Assembly: GCA_910574455.1 (NCBI GenBank)
Contig: CAJSYZ010000002.1
Span: 4,489,671 to 4,553,670 of the forward strand
Direction of reading: 5' to 3'
DNA: 64,000 bases
Origin: Trichaptum fuscoviolaceum
Taxonomy: Eukaryota > Basidiomycota > Agaricomycetes > Hymenochaetales > Trichaptaceae
The position numbers and the translations under genes are program-made. Numbering within the stretch: the stretch's first letter is position 1; every line of letters starts with the position of its first letter. The notes below the pieces were generated by a model. The model ran no database searches. It saw only the letters and a program-made list of their open reading frames with translations, and had not been told where the DNA came from. Positions 54,774-64,000 of this stretch are shown here, one piece after another.

Positions 54774-55591
54774 TGTTACGACCGTCGGGAATTGTGGCGG
54801 GAAACAGTTTCGGGAAACTGGAATTCGCGACAAGAACCCGCGTTCGGGAATCTGGATTCGCGACTGGGAACGAGCGTGGGAATTCAGGCGGGAAACGCGC
54901 GGGATTCTATCCAGGCGCGTCGCGGGATTCTCAAGGCCAGCTAGGACTCTTCACTGCTTTGAACGTCAAGTAAGCGGATCCCTAAGGAAGCACTCCACAA
55001 GTAAGTATTGCGCAACTAACTACACAGGAGAAAAGAGAGAGATCGCACCTAAGGAAGCACTCCACAAGAGGTCAAAAGTGGGGTGCTCCTTACGATGCCT
55101 ACAGCTATTTATCTACTTTGTAAAGACTGTATAGTTAATCTACGCTAAGTGTCCTTGCGCAATGCACACCTATCTACTACAAACGATACATGCTACAACC
55201 GCACCGCTAGGCATGTCTATCCCGTCTCTCCAGATGGCTACGGCCTGTCCGTGGACGTCAGCGTCCGGTCCGGGGCCGCGACTAGCCAGACTAGGTATGC
55301 CAGACTGTTGCAGGTCGTCACCTTGAGGTACTAGCGGATTAATGAGCGTATGTTAATAAGTGAATGTACGTGTGCCGTGGCGGGTCGTCGTAAATGAGTG
55401 TGTGTATGCGTGCATGGTTGCCGGGACGGTGGTGCGGGATAAGTCACGTGAGCATGGGATCGTGCGATTCGGGAATGAGGTTTCGCGCCGGGAATCCAAT
55501 GGCGGGATTCTCCCCGCGGGATTGTCTGCTCATGTCGGGATCCTTGGCGGGAAAGTGCGGGAAATGAGAAAAGGAGCCCGGGATCTCGACA
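54774..55591 (-). repeat. 5' LTR of copy A2
   Basis: 818 bp with TGTCGAGATC start and GTCGTAACA end on the minus strand. Followed on its outer side by TSD GGTTC (55592-55596) and then by the last 16 bp of LTR E2. Confidence 0.95.
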
Positions 55592-56339
55592 GGTTCCCCC
55601 CAGGTCGTAACAGATGGCTGAGCTGGACGGGCAAGAGTACGTGGGCCTGGAGGATATACCGTGCGTGGCTGTAGGCGGGACTCTCGAAGTGCCGCAGGTC
55701 AATGTCGCGTTGAAGGAGATGCAAGAATACTTCGACCGTTTATGCCTGAAAATGGAGGCCACCGTGCCAATGGCATCCGCCGACCTGAAAGCGGGTCAGA
55801 CGAACGAACCCATCCCCAAAGCCCGTGAAGACACGAGCGTGTCTCCCGATGATTTGAGACTACGGCGGCTATTGAATCGACGTAATGAGCATAGGGAGAA
55901 GGCTTTAACCCTCGACACTGCGATGAGAATTATCTTGGTAGACGAACTCGTCCCTGACATTTTCAACGACACACGATTCCGAATGTTTTTAAACAAGGTT
56001 GCCCATGACCGCTCTGAAATCAGTGACCCCGCTGGCCTTCGCACATTTGTTGAGAATGCTGAGGACATTTTGAAAGTGCAAAAGGATGTTTTCCCCGAAC
56101 CTGTAAAAACCCGACTGCTCACATTATGCGAGATAGCGGATCAAAACAAGCCTTACGGCCGGAATTTCAATGAGTCGCATATCAGTGGGCGTTTTTGGGG
56201 CCAGAAGTTGCGGTCCATCTTACTAGGCGCCAACTCGCAGGCTGAGGATGAACTACCCATTGATTCTTTGGTACTTCGGATTTTAGGCGCAGGCGTGCAG
56301 CAGCTCACAGATGTGTCAACTCAGACGATCACACAGTGA

Positions 56340-56944
56340 AGCCACTGGCAATGGCGGATTTGGAGGTATCCGTGTACGAGTACCGTGACAGGACAACTTG
56401 AAGGGTTTGGATGCAACGAGCTGCTTGATCTTTATCTTCCTGGTCAACTACTACTAGTATGATGTTTGTCATTTTCTTGAATGGCGTGTTGCGTTCAAAG
56501 TTTGCTTCAACTTCAAGTTGAAGTTACTAGTAGTAGTAGTAGCCTCATGATTTGTACTCCACATTATCATTGAATTTGAATTCAAGTTACTTCTCAGCCA
56601 CCTCAGGTTAAGGCTCCTTCAGTGGCAGCCTCAGCCTCAGGTGCCAGTGAGTGCATGGTGCCACCTGAGTGCCAGTGCCACTGGCAGTCACGGTGGCACC
56701 ACTGGCACTGGCAGTGACTCCGAGCCTGTCCGACTCGGAGTCGGACTCGGAGTCACGGTGGCGCCGCACCGGCGTGTGAATGATGAGTTGAAGTTGTATA
56801 AAAGACTGGCACTCACTGGCCTCGGAACCCTCAGGCTCTGCTGGCAGTGACGTACTACTAGTACTACTATTTATTTAGTAGTAGTCTCTTGTTTTCACTT
56901 CTACTACTTACTAGTAACCAGCAACTACTACCGGTACTACCACT
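56340..56944. promoter_or_regulatory. palindrome-dense spacer upstream of the protease gene
   Basis: Contains many CCACTGGCAGTG, GGAGTCGGACTCGG, CTTCAAGTTGAAG and TAGTAGTAG words. It probably includes the protease promoter. No gene seen. Confidence 0.55.
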
Positions 56945-59616
56945 ATGACATCCACCGCCCCCCAACCTCCAGGCTTGCCAGGGCCACATCCAAGGAATAC
57001 TACTAGTAGAGCAAACAATGACCGACGCGGATGTGAGTTCTGCGTTCTCCATCTCTGTCACAGGCAATACTGATTGCTGACTACCCCAATAGTACAAGAC
57101 GAAGATGTACTGGGAGATACAATGCCACCTTTCAGTGCGCAATGTGCGTCCTATGCCTTCCTTCACTGACACTGGCAATACTGATTACTGCATCACCCAT
57201 CTCTAGTTTTGCAGGCCCTAGGGGTTAACGTTGAAGAAGCTGCAGGAGGACATTCTTCATCAATGCCGACTGAAAGTGAGTCCTTCCTTCCCTTCACTGA
57301 CACTGGCGAAACTGATTGGTACTTAACCCGTTACCAGTTTTACAGGCCCCAGAAACTGCGATTACTGATGACGAACCTGTGCAAGGACAAGGTTCGGGGG
57401 AACGATTTATCATTGCCGGTGGCCCTGCCCGTGGGTCATTCACCGTCACGAGTTCCTTAGACTCGGAGGGGGGAAGCCTCCTACTATCAATTCCTCTCGC
57501 ATCCCTTCAACCAGACTTGAAGTCACAGCAAACCAAGTCCGTCCTGTCTTCAGCGGTTGTGAATACGATTCTCGCGCAAAATCCTCACGCTTATCTCCCA
57601 CGACAATTACATGTGTCAGAAGAGGAGCAGAAAGGTTACTACCTTGGCTTCCCTGGCAAACCGCGCCTGCTCGGGCGAACCGGTCCCAATTGGAAGGAGA
57701 CCAAACTCCGTAAATATGTGGGCATTGTTGGAAATCACCGGATTGCCCATGTATGGCCGCAACTGCTCAAGAAGATCATGAAGTATCTCGATTCCGAGAA
57801 TTTGCGGTGGAACAGTCTGGAAGCCAACCGTGTTGCCTACGAAGATAGTCGGGTGTGCCCTGTTTTTGTTTTGATCGGAGTCAACGACCCGTCACTTCGC
57901 ACTGAAGATGCGTGCCGCATTGCGGAACGCGTTAAAGAGTTCCTCTTTGAAATGCGCATCTTCGACGTTGAGGTCGAGCTCAGGGAGCGAAAAATCATTA
58001 GCGCCTCAGGCCAGGGCAAAGCTTCTGTCAGTGTTCCACCTGTTGTGCGCACTGGCACCGGCGACTCAAATACTCTGGCTAGCGGTCATGCTGAGACTGG
58101 CGTTGGCAATACCGCTCCCGTTCACACTGGCTTCAGTTTTCATCCGGAACTCACCAACCTTCCCAGACGTTCCGATCGTCGCACTGCTCCGACGAACAAT
58201 GGAGGTGCGGGGGATGTCACTGAGCATAATGACGGTAACAGCACCAGGCCCCTTGTCGCTAGCGCTCACGGGGCAGAACCCTACACCTACCCAACAGAGA
58301 TACTGTTCACCGCACCTGCGGGAGCCGATAATTATTTCCGCCTGTGGGATCGCATGATGGATTTCCCAGGCAGGCCAGTGGCAGCTGCCAACAAGCCAAT
58401 CAGTCGTATGACACCGTCTTTCTCCATGGTCACAGGAACTTGCCTTGGCAACATGGAGGGTGGCTTCTCAACGGGGTCGCTCTTTATCCTACAAAAGCTC
58501 GATGACACGAAGTTCAAGGTGTTCATCCTCGGTACTCGCCATGGCAACGTTCCTGCGAAATTCGGAGACTACGATCCATACGCAGATACAACACATAACT
58601 TGAAGCCGCGCGACCCAAACGACAATTGCCCAATTTATCTCTTCTCTCGCGAGGCTCTAGCCGCCCATGTGCCAATGATTGGCGCGCTTCACGATGAGTT
58701 AGAAGCGGCAGCGTTTACTCAGTCACTGGCACCTGATCTTCCGCCGTCTGCTGAACAACAAGCTTTCGCGGATATGGTAAACAAGTGTCAATTCATTGAG
58801 CAATCTTGGCTTGATAAGACGTCATCGCCACATTTGTGGATTAATAATCGTATTGGGAAAGTGGCCAATGCTCCCCCTCGAAGAATGGGTAACTTGACTA
58901 TCTCCAAGACACCCTACCTTACGGATTGGTGCTTGATCGAGGTGGACGACCAATGCCTCCCCAACGAATTTGAATTTTTCTCTACTGATGGTGAAGGTCT
59001 CAGTTGGAACAATTTCTATAACGTCATCGACATTAATAGGCTTCCTCCATCGTCGGCAGCTCAGTCTGTACCACGAGAAGCACTCTTGTCTAGGCTTGGC
59101 TGGAAAGGGAAGGACTTCTTTAGTCCAATCCGAATTGCGGGATATGTTCCGAAAGAAAATATATTCCCCCGGGTCCAGGAGCACCAATTGGACGCAGATT
59201 ATGATTATGGATGGACTTTCATCGACAATCAAGTCGCTGTGGAGTTTAAGAAAGCTGTGTACAAATGGGGCTGGAAAACTGGCCATACGTTAGGCGTGGT
59301 CAACAACGTTGCTGCCGTTCTCAGATCTATGCAGCTTTCCCCTGGGCAGGTTGAGCACACTACGCATATTGCTTTACAGATCCCACCGGGTTCGGTTGGT
59401 TTAGGGAATATCGGGCATAGGAACAATGCTTTGTTCGCAGAACCGGGGGATTCGGGTGCCATAATCATTGATCAGCACAGACGTGCAGTTGGTACCATTT
59501 TAGCTTGCGGACTCATCGAAGCGAGGGGTAGGGATAATCAGAGTGAACTCGACGGTTATACTTATGGTGTCGCTCTAGGCAAACGGTGGAAGAGCTTGAG
59601 ACCTCTTTTTCTCTAG
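56945..59616 (+). CDS. 828-aa protein with a trypsin-like serine protease domain, 4 exons
   Basis: Inferred exons 56945-57032, 57093-57143, 57207-57275 and 57338-59616 (2487 nt). Exons 2 and 3 (51 and 69 nt) are phase 1-1. The three introns (60-63 nt) are close relatives of each other (shared CACTG, GCAATACTGATT), so exon-intron units were tandemly duplicated. The N-terminal 80 residues are low-complexity. The C-terminal half has the marks of a chymotrypsin-fold protease: H471 in ILGTRHG, D599 in TDWCLIEVDD, S775 in EPGDSGAI. The spacing is wider than in trypsin, implying large insertions. No signal peptide or membrane segment is seen, so it is likely intracellular. Open and undamaged. Substrate unknown; the triad assignment is by motif only. 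Confidence 0.75.
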
Positions 59617-61269
59617 CTGAAAATGAATTCAAGCTAGGCATGAATGCACTTCCGGACAATGAAGTATAACGATGCTCCTCTCAACTCCTATAGTAGTAAT
59701 TAGTGGAGCTCTTTTCTTATTCTCATGCGATGGTGTTGCGTATTCGTACGTTTGTTTCCTGCTCTGTGTTTGATGGCCTTTGGCGTGCGCTTTATGTGGT
59801 AGTACATGTATGACTTGAGGAAATGGGAATGATATTGCAAGTGTGGTTTCCATCCGTGAACTTGAAGTATACTGCTAGCTAGTAGCCAGTGATAACTTGA
59901 ACTTGTACTTGTTCTAGTGACATGATTCGCGACTTGGACTCGGACAGTTGGAGGATCGTCTTCCCTCGGCGGATGGGCCCTGATTTGAAGTTTATGGGGA
60001 ATTATTGCTTATTACTTCAAGATGAAGCCACTTGAACTTCAGGCTGTATAATCATGGTCTTGAATCATTGTATGCGTAACAACGTTGGAAGTTAAACTTG
60101 AAGGGGACACGGAAAGTTCAAGTTGCGGAGTCATACGACTCAGCCTCCAAGTTGGATCATGATGCATTGCCATCGTTCAAGTTGAAGCTCAGGCTGCCAC
60201 TGCCAGTGGCAGTGGACTCTGACCCTCCTCAGGCTCCGGTACCGAACTACCACCATGTTCGAGTAATACTGCTATAGTAGTGGGTTTATCATAAGATACA
60301 TTTTGCAAATACTGTGAGATATATATATTGTAGACGATGCACGAAGAGGCAGCATGAAGATGGTTTACGGCATAAAGGAAATAGGGATAGATATGTACGA
60401 GGTCTGTACAAATTGAAGGATGGGGAACGGCGAAGAAAGAACTTGAAGGACCTCCTGAAGACTCGGAGAAACATGAAATAGAGTGGATAGAAAAGGTGAG
60501 TAAATATGAATGCAATCCAAGGAACCACAACTCATATGTACCATCATGATGATAGGCTTCGTACTACATACTATTTCAGTGCACGCGACATCATCTCTGC
60601 TGGTCCTGGCACTGACAAACGTCAGCCTGAGCAGCTTCGTTTTCGAACTTGTTGAAGCTACAGCCTGCCAGTGACTACTTAATTTGTCACACGTTACCCC
60701 TCATGAAGGACAGAAGGGTGTTAAAGCACTTTACCATCACATTTGAGGTCTCAAGAACTGCATAGTGATAGAAGTATGGATATCATATAAGTTTTTGAGA
60801 TAATATCGAGAAAATGAGGCAGGAAAAAGTGAACAAGAGCATAGATTTTAGCTCAGCCTGCTGCCACTGCACTGGCAGTGGCAGCCTTCAAGTTGGTGAG
60901 CGCACAGCCAAAATAGGAAGGTATCCTGTGACTGCCAGTGTCACTTCAAGTTGAGTCACCGCTTTTTACACCCACCTCAGGCTGTATTGTTGAACTTGTA
61001 CTTCCTCCACTGTTTTCCTCGAGGAAGCCCAAGAAACCTACGGCGACGTGGGCGAACTACACAACCTCGCTATCGCTCGGAATTACAGGCCCAGACGAGG
61101 AACGAAATTACCTGAGCTCGAACGTTGAAAGACTCAGTGTTTAGTAGGCGATTGGAAAGTTGTCGCACCACCCCCCTCCGCGGTTCCCCGGTCACTCAAA
61201 AGAAGGCGTGCTTTAAGGCGGACAGCCGCAGACTTGGACCCAAGAGGCGAAGATAGAAAGTGTGGTGGA
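59617..61269. other. palindrome-dense 3' spacer
   Basis: Repeated TTCAAGTTGAA, CTGCCACTGCCAGTGGC and GCCTCAGGC words, strongest at 60100-60240 and 60850-60980. 61190-61264 is plain sequence. GTGGA at 61265-61269 is the likely TSD of copy A3. ORFs on the minus strand (60189-60547) show no domain. No gene is supported. Confidence 0.55.
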
Positions 61270-62087
61270 TGTTACGACCGTCGGGAATTGTAGCGGGAAA
61301 CAGTTTCGGGAAACTGGAATTCGCGACAAGAACCCGCATTCGGGAATCTGGATTCGCGACTGGGAACGAGCGTGGGAATTCAGGCGGGAAACGCGCGGGA
61401 TTCTATCCAGGCGCGTCGCGGGATTCTCAAGGCCAGCTAGGACTCTTCACTGCTTTGAACGTCAAGTAAGCGGATCCCTAAGGAAGCACTCCACAAGTAA
61501 GTATTGCGCAACTAACTACACAGGAGAAAAGAGAGAGATCGCACCTAAGGAAGCACTCCACAAGAGGTCAAAAGTGGGGTGCTCCTTACGATGCCTACAG
61601 CTATTTATCTACTTCGTAAAGACTGTATAGTTAATCTACGCTAAGTGTCCTTGCGCAATGCGCACCTATCTACTACAAACGATACATGCTACGACCGCAA
61701 TGCTAGGCATGTCCATCCCGTCTCTCCAGATGGCTACGGCCTGTCCGTGGACGTCAGCGTCCGGTCCGGGGCCGCAACTAGCCAGACTAGGTATGCCAGG
61801 CTGTTGCAGGTCGTCACCTTGAGGTACTAGCGGATTAATGAGCGTATGTTGATAAGTGAATGTACGTGTGCCGTGGCGGGTCGTCGTAAATGAGTGTGTG
61901 TACGCGTGCATGGTTGCCGGGACGGTGGTGCGGGATAAGTCACGTGAGCATGGGATCGTGCGATTCGGGAATGAGGTTTCGCGCGGGGAATCTAATGGCG
62001 GGATTCTCCCCGCGGGATTGTCTGCTCATGTCGGGATCCTTGGCGGGAAAGTGCGGGAAATGCAAAAAGGAGCCTGGGATCTCGACA
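61270..62087 (-). repeat. 3' LTR of gypsy copy A3
   Basis: 818 bp with TGTCGAGATCCC on the minus strand next to the polypurine tract at 62088-62100. The outer flank GTGGA is the candidate TSD; the other end is outside the window. Confidence 0.95.
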
Positions 62088-64000
62088 TTACCCCCCTCCA
62101 AAGGCGCAACTCCGGGGCGCCAAGCTTGAATCTTGCTCAGGTCACAGAGCTCGATAGCGTTGACTTCTCGAGGGGCGTCCGGGTGTTTTCGATAGAAACT
62201 GCGAATTTTAGCCTGTGCATTACCCATATCCTTTGCGGGAATCCATGTATCTTCCGCGCTCGAATACCCCTTCCATCGTACCAAATATTCAAACCTCCGT
62301 CTAAACCGTCTAGCGTCCAGTACCTCTTCCACCTCGTATTCCAGATCTCCTTCTACTTCGACTGGGGGCGGCGGGGGTTGCGTTCGACCGGGAATATCGT
62401 CTTCGTGGTATGGCGAGAGCAACGATACGTGAAATACGGGATGAATCTTCAGCGACGCGGGGAGTTCGAGTTCGTAGGTGAGGTCACTTAGCTTTGCCTT
62501 CACTTTATACGGCCCTAGTCGTTTCGGTAATAATTTGCGCGCTCCTGGTCGCCAAACGTTCGTCGCCTCGAGCCATACTTTATCCCCGACTGCGTACTGC
62601 GGGGCCTCGTTCCTGGCCTGATCGTAGTGCTGCTTCATGCGTTCTGCCGCAACCTCCAAAGCCGCTCTTGCCTCTTCCTGTGCCTGCTGAAGCTCCTGTA
62701 GTCGTGCGTCCGCGGCGGGGACCGTGGACAGGCCGTCGCTCGGGGCAATCGTGAATTCGGGATTGTAGCCGTAGACAAGCGCGAACGGGGATTGTCGTGT
62801 TGCCGCATGCGCTTTCGTGTTGTGCGCGAATTCTGCCATTGGGAGTAATCCGGCCCAGTTTTCTTGTCGTGTATCTATGAAAGCCCGTAAATATTGTTCC
62901 AGCTCTTGGTTTACCCTTTCGGTTTGCCCATCCGTCTGCGGGTGATACGCAGTCGACGTGGTACCCTTGATACCGAGTCGGGAAAAGAGGGCTTTCATGA
63001 ACTGTGCGACAAACTGTGGTCCTCGGTCGGATATGATCTGGCGGGGGGTTCCGTGCAGCTTCCAGACGTGTTGCAGGAAGAGTTCTGCCGTTTCCGGTGC
63101 ATCGACGTCAGACGTGGTCGGGATAAAATGCGCCTGCTTGGTGAGACGGTCGACCACCACGAAAATGGCGTCGTAATCCTCGGATCGGGGGAGCTGGGTG
63201 ATGAAATCGCACGAAATCGCCTGCCAGGGGCCCTGCGGGATTTCGTTCGGTTGTAGGAGTCCTACCGGGCGTTGGGATCGGTTCTTCGTGCGTGCACAGG
63301 TATCGCATCCCGAAACGTATCGTTCTACGAAGTTAACATCCCGGGCCACCAGTAGTTGCGGCTTACCATCTCAAACGTTTTCCAACGTCCAGGATGTCCG
63401 GCGGGGAGACTGTCGTGGTAAGTCTTCACCACATCCCGGCGGATGGTCTCGTCTTTCGGGACGTAAACCTTCCCCTGGTACAGAATGAGGCCTTCTTCGG
63501 TGCTCCAGTCCTCAAGTTCCTTGGTCAGGACTCAAGGCGCCTTGGACTTGACCAGCTCGATCGCGTCCACCAGTTCGTCTTCATACTGATCTGACTTACG
63601 AATGCGTCGTAGGAGGGCCTGATCCCCGTGTACCTGCGTCATTCCCCGACGAATTGCCTTTAGTCGAAACATTTCGGGGGTCAAGAGGGTCCGTCCCGTG
63701 TTGTCTTCGCCTTCTGGTTGAAGATCGACGCGTCGTGACATGGCGTCGGGTTTGCCCCCGAGTCGTCCTGGGCGATGGCGAATCGTAAAGTCGAAGCGGG
63801 TGAGGAACAGACTCCACCGGGCTTGGCGTCGCGTCAGCGTTCGGGATTCAGAGAAATATAACAGATTCTTGTGGTCAGACACGATATCGAGTTTATGACT
63901 CGCACCTTCGAGATAATGTCGCCACTCGTCAAGAGCTCTAATAATCGCGAGTAGCTCCTTGTCATAAATCTCGTAATTGCGTTCCGCATCGTTGAGGGAT
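62088..64000 (-). pseudogene. pol: pol of copy A3 (partial: RNase H, IN, chromodomain)
   Basis: Nearly identical to A2 pol and cut by the window edge in RNase H. It has the same in-frame TGA (63532-63534) after KSKAP as A2. It also has a private 1-bp deletion near 63335 (GTTAACATC where A2 has GTTAGACATC) that shifts the integrase frame. DDE motifs and the chromodomain (YEVEEV, YLVRWKGY) remain readable, and the frame again runs into the 3' LTR (to 61940). Not functional. Confidence 0.93.

Larger units (their letters stand above)
45253..55591 (-). mobile_element. gypsy family A, copy A2 (interrupted by a DNA transposon)
   Basis: 5' LTR 54774-55591, PBS 54761-54771, gag 53476-54684, pol split by element F (49028-52650), polypurine tract at 46071-46083, 3' LTR 45253-46070. 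TSD GGTTC at 45248-45252 and 55592-55596, inside LTR E2. The LTRs differ at about ten positions in 818 bp (roughly 1.2%), so A2 is older than B and C. Without F and one TSD copy the element is about 6.7 kb. Confidence 0.95.
42801..55612 (+). repeat. solo LTR E2 (2468 bp) carrying the nested A2 insertion
   Basis: Starts TGTCGGGATCC at 42801 and ends GTCGTAACA at 55612, with TSD GATGG at 42796-42800 and 55613-55617. Its own sequence is 42801-45252 plus 55597-55612; the rest is A2 with its TSD. It is plus-strand by the position of ACTTTTGTCCT (44640-44650), 33 nt after GATAAATA. It contains degenerate 24-bp TTCCCGGTCGAAACC-type repeats (about 43840-43960). No gag or pol of its own, hence a solo LTR. 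ORFs within are discounted. Confidence 0.9.
40393..56339 (+). pseudogene. 939-aa coiled-coil / GK-repeat gene split by a 12.8-kb retrotransposon nest
   Basis: Inferred exons: 40393-40468, 40545-40719, 40786-40884, 40956-41039, 41091-41772, and 41819-42800 joined to 55618-56339 once LTR E2 (42801-55612) and one GATGG copy are removed. The total is 2820 nt, in frame throughout. Exons 3 and 4 (99 and 84 nt, both phase 2-2) and the introns after exons 2, 3 and 4 are tandem duplicates. The coiled-coil region is about residues 150-330. A run of 27 GGGAAA units encodes a Gly-Lys repeat (about 500-555). The C-terminal third is a mixed globular sequence without a recognised domain. The present transcript would end inside LTR E2. 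The function is unknown; a Lys-rich linker suggests nucleic-acid or membrane-surface contact, which is only a guess. Confidence 0.75.

Overview
The window is eukaryotic and almost certainly from an agaricomycete (mushroom-forming) fungus. The support is: chromodomain Ty3/gypsy retrotransposons, a Plavaka-type DNA transposase of the kind that expands in Agaricomycetes, genes split by 46-110 nt GT-AG introns, and no operons, ribosome binding sites or tRNA genes. I cannot name the species. It is a transposon graveyard several layers deep, with at least five multi-exon genes embedded in it.

Layout. 1-9877: the 5' end of a minus-strand gypsy element (family A, copy A1) and a long LTR of a second family (E1), into which a complete, nearly pristine gypsy element (family B, 2271-8595, TSD CATCC) has inserted. 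9878-11412: non-coding, rich in short palindromes. 11413-17723: gypsy family C. Its 3' LTR carries a solo LTR of family D (17724-18506). A second, deleted D copy lies inverted at 19081-21082, and the 574 bp between the two D LTRs has been flipped. Flipping it back restores three target-site duplications (TSDs) at once and re-joins the acidic tail (18507-18830) in frame to a membrane-protein gene at 21083-21881. 22392-24037: a non-autonomous hAT element.

24107-61264 is a block of five multi-exon genes: a minus-strand gene ending in an array of phase-0 micro-exons (24107-26770); a divergent Plavaka-type transposase (27348-35129) broken by an LTR remnant and a 2.9-kb fold-back element; a minus-strand 582-aa gene (37210-39076); a 939-aa coiled-coil and GK-repeat gene (40393-56339); and a trypsin-like protease gene (56945-59616). 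They are separated by DNA dense in the same few palindromic words. The 939-aa gene contains a four-level nest: LTR E2 (TSD GATGG), then gypsy copy A2 (TSD GGTTC), then a long-TIR DNA transposon (TSD GTGGAAGCCT), then a captured Hsp70 gene fragment. 61270-64000 is the 3' part of another family-A copy (A3).

How the parts work. The three gypsy families share one expression plan. A programmed -1 frameshift site sits at the gag stop. An 11-nt primer-binding site (PBS) just after the LTR is complementary to an 11-nt word inside the LTR itself, which points to Tf1-like self-priming rather than tRNA priming. Pol carries protease, RT, RNase H, integrase and a chromodomain. Several of the non-retroelement genes have tandemly duplicated exon-intron units whose exons are all multiples of three. 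All exon structures below are inferred from splice signals and frame continuity and are not backed by transcripts.
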